Assembly (NCBI RefSeq): GCF_945952055.1
Contig: NZ_CAMFHB010000003.1
Location: 62,001 to 126,000, forward strand
Direction: 5' to 3'
DNA: 64,000 nt
DNA from: an uncultured Alsobacter sp.
GTDB lineage: Bacteria; Pseudomonadota; Alphaproteobacteria; Rhizobiales; Beijerinckiaceae
Made by a program: the position numbers and the translations under genes. The stretch's first letter is position 1. Every line of letters begins with the position of its first letter. The notes under the pieces were generated by a model. It was not told the DNA's origin, made no database searches, and saw only the letters and a program-made list of their open reading frames with translations. Positions 41,896-50,825 of the stretch are shown piece after piece.

Positions 41896-43029
41896 TCAGG
41901 CGACCGGGAACTTGAACTGCAACGTGCGGGCGTTGAGGAAAGCCTGCTCGTTGAAGCGCAGGAACCGCATGGTGTTGTCGCGCGCTGCGAGATAGCTCTT
42001 CAGCGTGCGCTTCATGTGGTCGTCGCCCGTGTCCATCATCTCCTGGACGAGCTGGCCTGAGGCGTTGCCGAGCCCGGCGAGGACGTCGTTGTTGAGACGC
42101 AGGAACCGGACATTGTGCTGCGTGCGCAGCACTTCCATCGTACGACCCGAGCCGATGTCGTAGTCGACCTTCATGTCCTCGTGCATCCACTGCGACGCGA
42201 TGCGGATGATCATCTGGAGGTCCTTCGGCAGGGCCTCGTACTTCTTGCGGTTGACCATCAGCTGCATCATGCCGCCGGGCTCCTGGACGCCGGGTCCATA
42301 GGAGATCTTCGCGACCTGGTGGAAGCCGAGCGCGAGGTCGTTCAGCGGGCCGATGAATTCGGCCGCGTCGATCGCTCCCGATTGCAGCGCCGAGAAGATC
42401 TCGCCCGCGGGCAGCAGGACCGCCGAGCCGCCGACGCGCTTGAGGAGCTCGCCGCCGAGCCCCGGGATGCGCATCTTGAGGCCCTTGAAGTCCTCCATGC
42501 TGTTGATCTCCTTCTTGAACCAGCCGAACGACTGCGCCGCCGTCTGGCCCGCCGGGAAGGAGATGATCCCAAATTTCTGGTTGAGCTCATCCCAGAGCTG
42601 CCAGCCGCCGCCATGGTACACCCAGGCAGCCTGCTCCTGCGCGGTCATGCCGAACGGCACCGCGAAGAACACGGAGAACGCCGGGCTCTTGCCGTGGTGA
42701 TAGAACGACGCGTCGTGGCCCAGGTCGGCGGTGCCGTCCATGACGGCGTCCATGCACTTGAGCGCGGGCACGAGTTCGCCGGCGGCGAAGAACTTGATCT
42801 TGATGCGGTTGCCGGACATGTCCTCGATGGTCTTGGCAAGCCGCTCGGCGCCGGTGCCGGCGCCCGGCAGGCCCTTCGGCCACGAGGACACCATGCGAAG
42901 CTCGATGGTGCCGCTGGCGAGTGCCGGCTTGGCCAGCGTCGAGGCCGCGGCGGCGCCGATCAGCGCGGAGCCGGCGAGAAACTTGCGGCGACCGAGCTTG
43001 CCCGGATCGTTCCTGGTATCGCGAGACAT
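41896..43029 (-). CDS. TRAP transporter solute-binding protein (TakP/FcbT1-like), Tat-exported
   Basis: The 377-residue preprotein has a twin-arginine signal (GRRKFLAGSALIGAAAAS) cleaved near KPALAS. The mature protein resembles 2-oxo-acid binding proteins: LRMVSSWPKGLPG at the start, FAVPFGMTAQEQAAWVYHGGGWQLWDEL, and GLKMRIPGLGGELLKRVGG with the ligand-carboxylate arginine. AGGAGG lies 5 bp before the ATG. A perfect 21-bp palindrome upstream probably controls the operon. Folded export through Tat is common for this subgroup. Confidence 0.92.
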   Translation of the reverse strand: MSRDTRNDPGKLGRRKFLAGSALIGAAAASTLAKPALASGTIELRMVSSWPKGLPGAGTGAERLAKTIEDMSGNRIKIKFFAAGELVPALKCMDAVMDGTADLGHDASFYHHGKSPAFSVFFAVPFGMTAQEQAAWVYHGGGWQLWDELNQKFGIISFPAGQTAAQSFGWFKKEINSMEDFKGLKMRIPGLGGELLKRVGGSAVLLPAGEIFSALQSGAIDAAEFIGPLNDLALGFHQVAKISYGPGVQEPGGMMQLMVNRKKYEALPKDLQMIIRIASQWMHEDMKVDYDIGSGRTMEVLRTQHNVRFLRLNNDVLAGLGNASGQLVQEMMDTGDDHMKRTLKSYLAARDNTMRFLRFNEQAFLNARTLQFKFPVA

Positions 43030-43081
43030 GAATCCTCCTGACGATCTGGTTGTTTGAAAACAGAGGCGAGCGACACCCTCA

Positions 43082-43102
43082 GACATGCACTGAATGCATG
43101 TC
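43082..43102. promoter_or_regulatory. 21-bp perfect palindrome upstream of the second TRAP operon
   Basis: GACATGCA-CTGAA-TGCATGTC has perfect 8-bp arms, 53 bp upstream of the binding-protein start. It is a strong operator candidate of a GntR/FadR-like or similar dimeric regulator, none of which is encoded next to it. The rest of the 418-bp gap 43030-43447 shows no gene. Confidence 0.55.
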
Positions 43103-43447
43103 AGGCGTGCGTCTTGAGCAGAGATGGCGTGGCTCAGTTTTCGGTCAAGGGACTCGAACGCAAAAATTTCATCTTCTCGCCACGCTCGATTTCACGTTTG
43201 TATCGAGGGGTTTAGCGACTGCGATGACGCTGCGTTGTGGGGGCGCTACGTGGGCGATCAGAGCGCGAACGTTCCCGGCGACGAGGCCTCATTCGGCTGG
43301 CGAGACCCCGGCGCCGGGGGCCCGAAAAATCGTCCCACCGCGCCCCATGAGGGTCCGCGCGGCGTGACCGATGAGATCGGCCTCTTCGACATCCCTGGCG
43401 AGGGCACGGCCAGCGGGCCACTCCGCTGCCCTGCGGGGCAGCGGTCG

Positions 43448-44674
43448 TCACGCGGTCCCGGATGCGGCCGCGGGGCGTGCCTGGATGATCGGGGCCGCCG
43501 CGGCGAACATCGCCTCGCGGGTCGGGGGATCCGGCGGGTAGATGCGTGAGCCGTTGATCGTCCGCTTGACGCCCTTGGCCTTGTCGCCCGTGGCGACGAT
43601 CGTGTCCCGGTCCCACCCCGACGTGTAGAGCGCGCCTTGGGGGCCGAGGTCGAGCACGGTGACGTAGTCGGGCGCGGAGAAGGCCACGCGCTCGTCGGGA
43701 CGCCCCAGGAGGTCGCAGGCGGCGTTGTGCCCGGCGATGCGTCCCATGGGCCGGGCGTGCTGGCACGACATCAGCGTGCGGTGCCCGGCATCGTCCGCCA
43801 GCGCGCTGGCGCAATCGCCCGCCGCGTGCACCGCCGCGAGGCCCTCGACCGCGAGGAAGCGATCCACGCTCAGGCGACCCTGCCGGTCGCACGGCACGCC
43901 GAGCGTGGCCGCGATCGGACTGGCGCGCATGCCCGTGGCCAGGACGACCGTCGACGCGACGATCCGGCTGCCGTCGCCGAGCGTGACGCCGTCGGGGTCG
44001 ATCGAGGCCACAGGCGTGTGCGACAGGATCTCGACCCCGCAGGCGGCAAGGGCCTCGCGGACGCGCGGCGCGCCTTGTCCCATCCAGGACCCCGCCTCGC
44101 CGCGGTCGATCAGGACCACGCGGATGGCTCCGGCACCCGGGAACAGCGCCTGAAGGCGGCCGGGCAGTTCGCAGGCGATCTCTATGCCGACCGAGCCGCC
44201 ACCCACCACGACGGCCGTGCGCGCGCTCCCGGTCGCGGCGCCGGCGCCGAGTGCGAGGAGATGGGCGTGGAGCCTCTCGCCGCCGGCAAACGTGTCCACG
44301 TCGAAGGTCGGGCCGCGAAGCGGCACGGGCGGGGGCGCGAGCGCGCTCCCGGTGGCGAGCACCAGTTGCCCGTAGGGCAGGGGCGTCGGGGACCCCGAGA
44401 GGGTGACGGTGCGACCGGCGGGATCGATGCCGACGACCTCGGCCGGCGCGTGCCGCACGCCGATGGGATCGAGCAACGAGGCCAGGGGGATGCGGACCGG
44501 GGCGAGGTCGGCCTCGTAGCAACGCACGCGGATCGTGTGGAAGGCCGAAGGATCGACGAGGACGATGTCGAGGGTCTCGGCGGATCGCCCTGCGAGGTCC
44601 CGCGCCCGCGCCGCGGCTGCGGCCGCCCACAAGCCGGCGAACCCGCCCCCTGCAACGACGATGCGATCGACCAT
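43448..44674 (-). CDS. NAD(P)/FAD-dependent oxidoreductase (NDH-2/apoptosis-inducing-factor-like)
   Basis: The 408-residue flavoprotein has an N-terminal FAD loop (VVAGGGFAGLWAA), a second NAD(P) Rossmann loop in the middle (VVVGGGSVGIEIACEL), and the closing FAD motif AVHAAGDCA. The layout is that of pyridine-nucleotide-disulfide oxidoreductases without the redox CxxxxC pair, close to type II NADH dehydrogenases and AIF-like proteins. Acceptor unknown. I use the ATG at 44674 because the upstream residues do not match the family. It runs in the same direction as, and 87 bp downstream of, the LysR gene. Confidence 0.87.
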   Translation of the reverse strand: MVDRIVVAGGGFAGLWAAAAAARARDLAGRSAETLDIVLVDPSAFHTIRVRCYEADLAPVRIPLASLLDPIGVRHAPAEVVGIDPAGRTVTLSGSPTPLPYGQLVLATGSALAPPPVPLRGPTFDVDTFAGGERLHAHLLALGAGAATGSARTAVVVGGGSVGIEIACELPGRLQALFPGAGAIRVVLIDRGEAGSWMGQGAPRVREALAACGVEILSHTPVASIDPDGVTLGDGSRIVASTVVLATGMRASPIAATLGVPCDRQGRLSVDRFLAVEGLAAVHAAGDCASALADDAGHRTLMSCQHARPMGRIAGHNAACDLLGRPDERVAFSAPDYVTVLDLGPQGALYTSGWDRDTIVATGDKAKGVKRTINGSRIYPPDPPTREAMFAAAAPIIQARPAAASGTA

Positions 44675-44761
44675 CGAACCCTCCCGCTGTCGGACCATAG
44701 CCGAGGTGAAGGCCGATGACGACGCCCGCTGTCGGCGCGTCCCGGCCTCGCGGGCCAGTGG

Positions 44762-45685
44762 TCAGGCCTTCCCCCGCGCCGCCCGGCCCGGTGCCTTGGA
44801 TCCGCACACGTCCAGGACGAGGCCGCGAAGCCAGCGATGGGGCGGATCGGCCTCCATGCGCGGGTGCCAGATCAGCGAGACGGTGATCTCGGGCACGGGA
44901 AACGGCAGCGCGAAGGCATGCATGCCGGTTCGAAGCCCCTCCGTATGCCGCGCCGGGACGGTGGCGACGAGGTCGGTTTGGCGGGCGATGCCGATGGCTT
45001 CGGCAAAGCCGCCGACGATGGCGGCCGATGCGCGCCCGAGGCCGATGTCCTCGAGGGCGCGGTCGACCGGCCCCTTCTCCCGGCCGCGCCGCCAGACGAC
45101 GACATGCCGGGCCGCGACGTATCGGTCGCGGTCGCAGGCGCTGCCGGCCAAGGGATGTCCGGCGCGGACCACGCCGACGAAGCGGTCGCGGAACAGGGCG
45201 TGGGCGCGCAGCTCCGGCCCGCTCGTGGCGCGCAGGATCCCGGTCTCCAGGTCCACGGACCCGTCACGGAGCCGGTCGTTGTCCCGCTCGTCCTTCGGCA
45301 GGAAGCGAAGGCCGACGCCGGGCGCCTGCGTTTCGATACGGCGCAGGAGCGCCGGGCCGAACGTCTCGACGAAGCCCTCGCTGGTCCTGATCGTGAAGGT
45401 GCGCGACAGCCCGGCGAGATCGAGCGCCACGGAGGGGCGCAGCACCGCCTCGGCCTCCTCCACCAGCCGCCGCACCTGCTCCCGCAGGGCCAGCGCGCGG
45501 GGCGTTGGCACGAGGTCCCGGCCGGCGCGCACGAGCAGGGGATCGCCCATGGCGACCCGCAGCCGGGCGAGCGCGCGGCTCATGGCGGATGGGCTCAGCC
45601 GGAGCCGGCGTGCCGCGCCGGCGACGCTGCCCTCCTCGAGCAGGACGTCGAGAGTCGTGAGCTGGCTGAGGTCCGGCCTGGCCAT
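44762..45685 (-). CDS. LysR family transcriptional regulator
   Basis: The 307-residue protein has an N-terminal LysR HTH (LTTLDVLLEEGSVAGAARRLRLSPSAMSRALARLRVAMGDPLLVRAGRDLVPTPRA). Its NodD/NahR-like effector domain starts around TFTIRTSEGFVETFGPALLRRI. It is divergent from the MFS exporter gene, with a symmetric TGCA/TGA dyad between them, so it probably controls that gene and possibly the flavoprotein gene downstream on its own strand. Confidence 0.9.
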   Translation of the reverse strand: MARPDLSQLTTLDVLLEEGSVAGAARRLRLSPSAMSRALARLRVAMGDPLLVRAGRDLVPTPRALALREQVRRLVEEAEAVLRPSVALDLAGLSRTFTIRTSEGFVETFGPALLRRIETQAPGVGLRFLPKDERDNDRLRDGSVDLETGILRATSGPELRAHALFRDRFVGVVRAGHPLAGSACDRDRYVAARHVVVWRRGREKGPVDRALEDIGLGRASAAIVGGFAEAIGIARQTDLVATVPARHTEGLRTGMHAFALPFPVPEITVSLIWHPRMEADPPHRWLRGLVLDVCGSKAPGRAARGKA

Positions 45686-45719
45686 CGCGTGATCCCCCAC
45701 GTCTATGTATGGCGTTGGA

Positions 45720-45736
45720 TGCACTGATTCAATGCA
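45720..45736. promoter_or_regulatory. LysR-type dyad between divergent LysR and MFS genes
   Basis: TGCA-C-TGA-T-TCA-A-TGCA is symmetric at every position except the three single-base spacers, and contains the T-N11-A core expected of LysR sites. It lies 35 bp from the lysR start and 73 bp from the MFS start. Confidence 0.6.
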
Positions 45737-45808
45737 ACCGTTGCGCCTTCCGCCATGTCTGCATGGGGCCGATGGTGATCTCCAGTCCGTCGTCCTGGAG
45801 GTCTTCCG

Positions 45809-47200
45809 ATGCCATTCCCCTTCGCACGCCCTGCCGCGGGTTCCGCGCACGGAGGCTTCGCCGCGCTGGCCGCGGCGACCCTCCTGGCCTCGCTCGGAAC
45901 CAGCAGCGCCAACGTCACCCTGCCCGCCGTGGCGGACGACCTGGGCGCGTCCTTCGGGGCCGTCCAGTGGATCGTCCTGTCCTACCTCGTCGCCATGACG
46001 GCGCTCGCCGTCATCGTCGGACGCCTGGCCGACAGGGTCGGGCAGCGCCGCGTCCTCGTGCTGGGCCTGCTGCTGTTTGCCGGAGCGTCGCTGGCGGGCG
46101 GATGCGCGCCGGGTCTCGCGATCCTGGTCGCCGCACGGGCGGCCCAAGGGGCAGGGGCCGCGGCCATGATCGCCGTGTCGCTCGCCCTGGTCCCGCAGGT
46201 GTCGCGTCCCGAGCGCCTCGGGTCGACCATGGGCCTCATCGGGACGATGTCGGCCATCGGCACCGCGCTGGGCCCGGCGGTCGGCGGCGTGCTGGTCGCC
46301 GCGCTGGGCTGGCGGGGCGTCCTCCTGGCCCAGGCGCCGATCGGGGCGGCGGTCGCCCTGGGTGCCTGGACCCTGCTTCCCCGGGGCCGGGCCGTCTCGC
46401 CGTCGGCCCACGCCCGCTTCGACTGGCCGGGCGCCATCGTGCTGGCGGTCGCACTCTCCGCCTTTGCGCTCGCCATGACCGGGGGGCGTGGCGCCTCCGG
46501 CCCGGTGACGGCGGGACTGGCGGCAGTGGCCGTCGCGGCCACCGTCGTGCTCCTGCGCATCGAACGGCGTGCGCCCGTGCCGGTCGTGCCCCTGGCCTCG
46601 TTGCGCGACGGGGTCCTGCGTGCGGGCTACGCGGCGTCCGCCGTGGTGTCGAGCGTGGTCATGGCGACCCTCGTCGTCGGTCCGTTCCACCTGTCGGCCG
46701 TCCTCGGCCTCGATGCCGCCGCCACGGGCCTCGCCATGTCGTGCGGACCCATCGTCTCGGCGCTGGCGGGCGTGCCGGCCGGTCGCCTCGTCGACCGCTT
46801 CGGCGGCCATCGGGTCGCGCCCGCCGGTCTCGCCGGGATGGTCGCCGCCGCCGCGTCGCTGGCGGTCGTTCCGGCGGGGCTCGGTGTTGCCGGCTACGTG
46901 GTGCCGCTCGTGGTCCTGACGGCGGGCTATGCGCTGTTCCAGGCCGCCAACACCACGACGGTGATGCGCGCCGCCGACGCCGAAGGGCGCGGTGCGGTGT
47001 CGGGGATGCTGAGCCTCTCGCGAAACCTCGGCCTGATCACCGGCGCGGCCCTGCTGGGGGCCGTCTACGCCGCCTTCGCGGGAGATCCCGCCGCGGCCGG
47101 CACGCCGTCGGAGGCTGGCAGCCATGCCGTGTTCGGCCTCGCGGCGGTCATGCTGGGCGCAACCCTCGCGGTCGTCCGCCGCGCCGCCCCGGCCCGGTAA
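45809..47200 (+). CDS. MFS transporter, DHA2 (EmrB/QacA-like) drug-exporter type
   Basis: The 463-residue protein has about 14 membrane helices. Motif A is present as GRLADRVGQRRVL, the early D1-type segment NVTLPAVADDLGAS is seen, and motif C appears as GPAVGGVL. DHA2 proteins export drugs or metabolites with proton antiport. Its divergence from a LysR gene with a shared dyad suggests substrate-induced expression. CTGGAGG precedes the ATG. Confidence 0.9.
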   Translation: MPFPFARPAAGSAHGGFAALAAATLLASLGTSSANVTLPAVADDLGASFGAVQWIVLSYLVAMTALAVIVGRLADRVGQRRVLVLGLLLFAGASLAGGCAPGLAILVAARAAQGAGAAAMIAVSLALVPQVSRPERLGSTMGLIGTMSAIGTALGPAVGGVLVAALGWRGVLLAQAPIGAAVALGAWTLLPRGRAVSPSAHARFDWPGAIVLAVALSAFALAMTGGRGASGPVTAGLAAVAVAATVVLLRIERRAPVPVVPLASLRDGVLRAGYAASAVVSSVVMATLVVGPFHLSAVLGLDAAATGLAMSCGPIVSALAGVPAGRLVDRFGGHRVAPAGLAGMVAAAASLAVVPAGLGVAGYVVPLVVLTAGYALFQAANTTTVMRAADAEGRGAVSGMLSLSRNLGLITGAALLGAVYAAFAGDPAAAGTPSEAGSHAVFGLAAVMLGATLAVVRRAAPAR

Positions 47201-47206
47201 GGGCGT

Positions 47207-47629
47207 TCACCGCAGCGGGCGGATGGACTTGATCACCAGCACGCTGCCGGAGGCCCCGCAGGCACCCACCTGCAGGTCGACGCGCGCGCCCTTGGCGAGA
47301 AGCTGGTCCAAGCCCTGCCGGATCCATTTGAGATCGGCGGCGCTCATCTGCGCCGCCGGCAATTCGTGCACGTTGGCGTAGCTCTCGGTGCCATCCGCCT
47401 CCTCGACGGTGACGCCTGACAGGAGGCCGCGAGGATCGGTCTCCTGCGACACGACCGTACCCGCCACCTTGGCCGGCAGGCATCCGGTCGCACCGCCGAG
47501 ATTGGTGATCTCGACGACGCGCTGGCGGTCGCGGTCGAGCTTGTAGCGGGGCGCGGCCTTCGCCGTCGCCGGCACCAGAACGGCAAGGGCGAGCAGGGCC
47601 GCGATCCACCGCGTCGACATGAGCATCAT
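47207..47629 (-). CDS. Exported hypothetical protein
   Basis: The 140-residue protein has a signal peptide (cleavage after ATAKA, about residue 26) and a small mature domain with two cysteines (GCLPAKV and GACGASGSV), possibly a disulfide. I do not recognise the family. It ends 7 bp from the convergent MFS gene and lies 63 bp downstream... in the opposite sense of reading, its start is 63 bp from the stop of the 5'-nucleotidase gene on the same strand, so the two may be co-transcribed. Confidence 0.65.
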   Translation of the reverse strand: MMLMSTRWIAALLALAVLVPATAKAAPRYKLDRDRQRVVEITNLGGATGCLPAKVAGTVVSQETDPRGLLSGVTVEEADGTESYANVHELPAAQMSAADLKWIRQGLDQLLAKGARVDLQVGACGASGSVLVIKSIRPLR

Positions 47630-47692
47630 CCTCGACGTTGCCCTCCGCCCACGCGCCGACGTGAGCGGATCGGAGCGGTTGGGGGCGCAGCG

Positions 47693-49240
47693 TCACTTCT
47701 GGACGATGCGTCCCTCGATCTTGTTCTGGACCGTCCCGAGCTTGCGGACATAGCCCATCACCACGTTGGCCATCAGCGTGCCGTCGGTCTTGCCGATGAG
47801 CGTCCGCCCGCGGCCCAGGGACGTGTAGCCGTCGCCCCCGGTGAGCATGAAGTCGTTGGAGGCCACCGTGTACTTCGCCGCCGGATCGAGGGGCTTGCCG
47901 TCGATCTCGATCGAGAGGACCCGCGAGCCCACCGGCTGCTTGATGTCCACCGTCGCGGTCATGCCCGAGACCTGCGGGAAGCGACCGGCGCGGGAGTCGA
48001 TCTGCGACAGGCCGTTCTCGATGGCGTCCTTGATGTCCTTGCCGGTGATCTCGACCATGACCGTCGCGTTGCCGAACGGCAGCTCGGTGAGGACGTCGCG
48101 CCGCGTCAGCGTGGCGCCCGACGGATACTGCTTGTTGCCGCGGATGCCGCCGCCGTTGGTGATCGCGACCTGGGCTCCCGTGCTGTCGCGCAGCGCGTCG
48201 GCGATCAGGTTGCCGATGACGGCCTCCTGGGAGCGCACGGTCGCGCTGCGGCTGTCGAGGTCGACGGTGGTGACGCCGATCTTCACGTCGAGTTCGCGGG
48301 AGAGCTCGGCCTCGTACTTCTTCACGATGGTGAGGGCTTCCGGATCCGGGGTCACCAGGGCGCTGTCGATCGTGCGGAAGCTCGGCCGCCAGGTCACCGT
48401 GCGCTTGCCGCCGACATCGGCGATGGTCGCGTAGATGTCGATCGCCGTGACGTGCTCGCCTTCCTCGCCCGACTCCACCATCACCACGCGATTGTCGTAG
48501 ATGAGCCGGAGATCGTGGTCGTGGCCGCTCAGCAGCACGTCGACCTGGCGCGAACGGAAGATCTCGACGTCACGGGCAAAGTCCGTGTGGGCGACGCAGA
48601 CGACGATGTCCGCGCCGGCTTCGCGCAGCGCCTTCGACTGCTCGCGGACGGCGGTCATCTCGTCGGAGAACTTGAAGCCGGCGGTCGACGACATCAGGGG
48701 CGTCTGTTCCAGCGCCACGCCGAACACGCCCACCCGCAGCGGGCCCAGGTCGAAGATCTTGCGGTCCTCGTGGCCGGGCAGCTGCGTGCCGTCCGCGGAG
48801 CGCAGATTGGCGGCCATGAACAGCGCCTTCTGCTCGGACCGCCGCTTCAGGTAGTTCTCCTTGCCGAAATCGAACTCGTGGTTGCCCGGGACGAACACGT
48901 CCGGCGCCACGACGTTCAGCAGTTCGACGGTATGCGCGCCCTGGTCGAAGCCCGACATCAGGGACGGCGAGTACATGTCGCCGGCGTGGGCATAGAGCAT
49001 CGGAACGCCCTTGGCGCGCTCGGCGCGGGCAATCGCGGCCAGGCGGGCGAAGCCTCCGCGGCCACCCACTTCGCTCATCTTGTAGATGTCGTTGACGAGC
49101 AGGAGCCGGCAGGTGGGCGTCACGCCCTGGGATGCGGCCTGCGCCAGGGCCTCGTCGGCACTGTCGGCCAGGATCGTGGTCGCGGCCAAGCCGGAGGCTA
49201 CGGCAATCTGAAAGGCCTGGCGTCGGTTGATGCCGCTCAT
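47693..49240 (-). CDS. Bifunctional metallophosphatase/5'-nucleotidase, Tat-exported
   Basis: The 515-residue protein has a twin-arginine-like signal (INRRQAFQIAVASG). The calcineurin-like domain shows VNDIYKM, AGDMYSP, GNHEFDF, VAHTDF and SGHDHD, and the C-terminal 5'-nucleotidase domain has NGGGIRG and SNDFMLTGGDGY. The first motif is normally N-D-x-H. Here Tyr replaces the metal-binding His, as in a known divergent branch, so metal use may differ. The start at 49240 has GGAG 6 bp upstream, better than the ATG 12 bp earlier. It probably hydrolyses nucleotides or other phosphoesters in the periplasm. Confidence 0.9.
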   Translation of the reverse strand: MSGINRRQAFQIAVASGLAATTILADSADEALAQAASQGVTPTCRLLLVNDIYKMSEVGGRGGFARLAAIARAERAKGVPMLYAHAGDMYSPSLMSGFDQGAHTVELLNVVAPDVFVPGNHEFDFGKENYLKRRSEQKALFMAANLRSADGTQLPGHEDRKIFDLGPLRVGVFGVALEQTPLMSSTAGFKFSDEMTAVREQSKALREAGADIVVCVAHTDFARDVEIFRSRQVDVLLSGHDHDLRLIYDNRVVMVESGEEGEHVTAIDIYATIADVGGKRTVTWRPSFRTIDSALVTPDPEALTIVKKYEAELSRELDVKIGVTTVDLDSRSATVRSQEAVIGNLIADALRDSTGAQVAITNGGGIRGNKQYPSGATLTRRDVLTELPFGNATVMVEITGKDIKDAIENGLSQIDSRAGRFPQVSGMTATVDIKQPVGSRVLSIEIDGKPLDPAAKYTVASNDFMLTGGDGYTSLGRGRTLIGKTDGTLMANVVMGYVRKLGTVQNKIEGRIVQK

Positions 49241-49329
49241 GTGTGGCTCCATTCGCTGAAACTGAATTGGCTGTCGGCCAACGATATCGTGGGGCGTCTC
49301 ACCAGCACAAGGCCGCGCTGAAGCGCGCG

Positions 49330-49362
49330 GCCGCCGCCGCGGCCCGGCGCGCCGGCGGCGGC
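49330..49362 (-). terminator. GC-rich hairpin downstream of the cupin gene
   Basis: GCCGCCGCCG and CGGCGGCGGC form a perfect 10-bp stem around a 13-nt loop between the cupin gene and the 5'-nucleotidase gene. There is no T run. It is probably a terminator of the cupin transcript. Confidence 0.45.
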
Positions 49363-49393
49363 AGGCCCGGTCTCCGCCGCCGGTTCCGGCGCG

Positions 49394-49843
49394 TCAGGCG
49401 CTGGCTTCGGGCGGCAGGAAGTCGACCTCGTGCTCGGCCGAGAGCTGGATGACCCTGGGGATGTCGGTGAGGTTGTCGAGCGCGTTGAACAAGGCCTCGA
49501 GCTTGCGGGCCGGCGACACCCAGAACAGCGCGCGGGCCGGCTTGTCGGACTTGTTGAAATAGCCGTGCGGGATGCCGCGCGGCATGCGCACGAGGTCGCC
49601 GGCCTTGGCCTGCGTCCACACGCCGTCGAGCTTCAGGTCCAGGACGCCATCGAGAACCAGGATGAACTCGTCCTGCGTGGGGTGCACGTGCACCGGCACG
49701 AACTGGCCGGGATCGCTGTTGGTCTCGAAGGCGAAGGTGCTGTCGCACGTGGCCTTGGGGAAATAGGTCTGGCCGAGGATGTTCCAGGACCTGCCCTGGA
49801 AGCCCTCTCCCTCGCGCGTGATGCCCTTGTCGAGTTCGCTCAT
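49394..49843 (-). CDS. Cupin-domain protein
   Basis: The 149-residue protein is one cupin barrel. The first motif reads PVHVHPTQDEFILVLDG, giving two histidines and a glutamate as metal ligands, and the second is PRGIPHGYFN with the third histidine. Small cupins of this type are dioxygenases, isomerases or sensors. The sequence alone does not decide. I start at the ATG at 49843 because the upstream extension is arginine-rich and outside the fold. Confidence 0.85.
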   Translation of the reverse strand: MSELDKGITREGEGFQGRSWNILGQTYFPKATCDSTFAFETNSDPGQFVPVHVHPTQDEFILVLDGVLDLKLDGVWTQAKAGDLVRMPRGIPHGYFNKSDKPARALFWVSPARKLEALFNALDNLTDIPRVIQLSAEHEVDFLPPEASA

Positions 49844-50022
49844 CGTGCCCTCCCGTCGTTCTGGCCGGCAGCGATCATGCACCGACCGGCGGCCACTTCC
49901 AGCACTTTCCGCGCGCGGTTCTCCCTGGGATTCGCCTCACGATTTCTCCACCCCTGCCGGGTTAGCGTGCCGTCGCAGCGTGAGCGCAGCCTTTCCAGGC
50001 GCATCGTTCGAGGGCCAGCCGG

Positions 50023-50811
50023 ATGCACGGATTTGCACTCCCCGACTTGCGGGATCACCGCCGGCGCGAGGCCCTGCAGGGCTTTCCGCTGTTGCGCGGT
50101 TGCCCGACCACGGAGGCGATCAAGCTGGTCCTCTACATCGACGGCCTGGGCGAGGCCGATCGGCTGGCCTTTGCCGACGACCTGTCGAGCCTGGAGGAAC
50201 GCCTGGTCGCCCAGCCGCCAGCCAGCAATGCCGAGATCCACGACGTCATTCGCGGCTTTCCCCTGGTCGCCGGATTCCTCGGACCGCGCATGGCCATGGT
50301 CGCGCCGCCCCGCAGGGGGCTGGACCTGCGCGTCACCCCGGTGAAGCTTCTCTCCACCATGCTGAAGGACGCGGCGGCCGGCGCCCCCGGTGGTCTTGCC
50401 GATCTCTCGGACGACCCGGCGGCGCGTGGCCCGGCAGCGGTGGTCGCGGCAACGCTCGACGAGGTCGTGCCCGTCGAGCCCCGCCGCCTGCGCAGGATCC
50501 TCGACGACACCATGGGCCGGGCCTTCGGGGCGACCGGAACCCGCGTCGACAAGGAAACCGTCCGCTACGATGCCGCCCTGCCGGCGGGGAGCGTGCGGGT
50601 CGACGTCACCTTCGCGGCGCCTGGCCGATTGCTGCACCAGTTCGACTACCGCTATTCCGCGACGTTCCAGGGGCGCCCGAAGATCTGGATGAGCGCCTAC
50701 GAGAGCGTCTGGCGCCTCGCGTCGCGGTGGGACTGCGTCACGCAGCTCAATGCCGAGCGCAGCGTCGCGCATCTGGCGTCGCTCGTGGCGGCGTGCATCG
50801 ACCTCACGTGA
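50023..50811 (+). CDS. Conserved-looking hypothetical protein
   Basis: The 262-residue product has no signal peptide and no membrane segment. It begins with a helical part (about 1-115) and ends with a predicted alpha/beta part carrying many aromatic residues (LLHQFDYRYSATFQGRPKIWMSAYESVWRLASRWD). I do not recognise a family. It has normal composition for the window and a clear ATG, so it is likely real. It is convergent with the amino-acid ABC ATPase gene, 14 bp away, and divergent from the cupin gene. Confidence 0.6.
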   Translation: MHGFALPDLRDHRRREALQGFPLLRGCPTTEAIKLVLYIDGLGEADRLAFADDLSSLEERLVAQPPASNAEIHDVIRGFPLVAGFLGPRMAMVAPPRRGLDLRVTPVKLLSTMLKDAAAGAPGGLADLSDDPAARGPAAVVAATLDEVVPVEPRRLRRILDDTMGRAFGATGTRVDKETVRYDAALPAGSVRVDVTFAAPGRLLHQFDYRYSATFQGRPKIWMSAYESVWRLASRWDCVTQLNAERSVAHLASLVAACIDLT

Positions 50812-50825
50812 GGCGAGGCCGGCCG

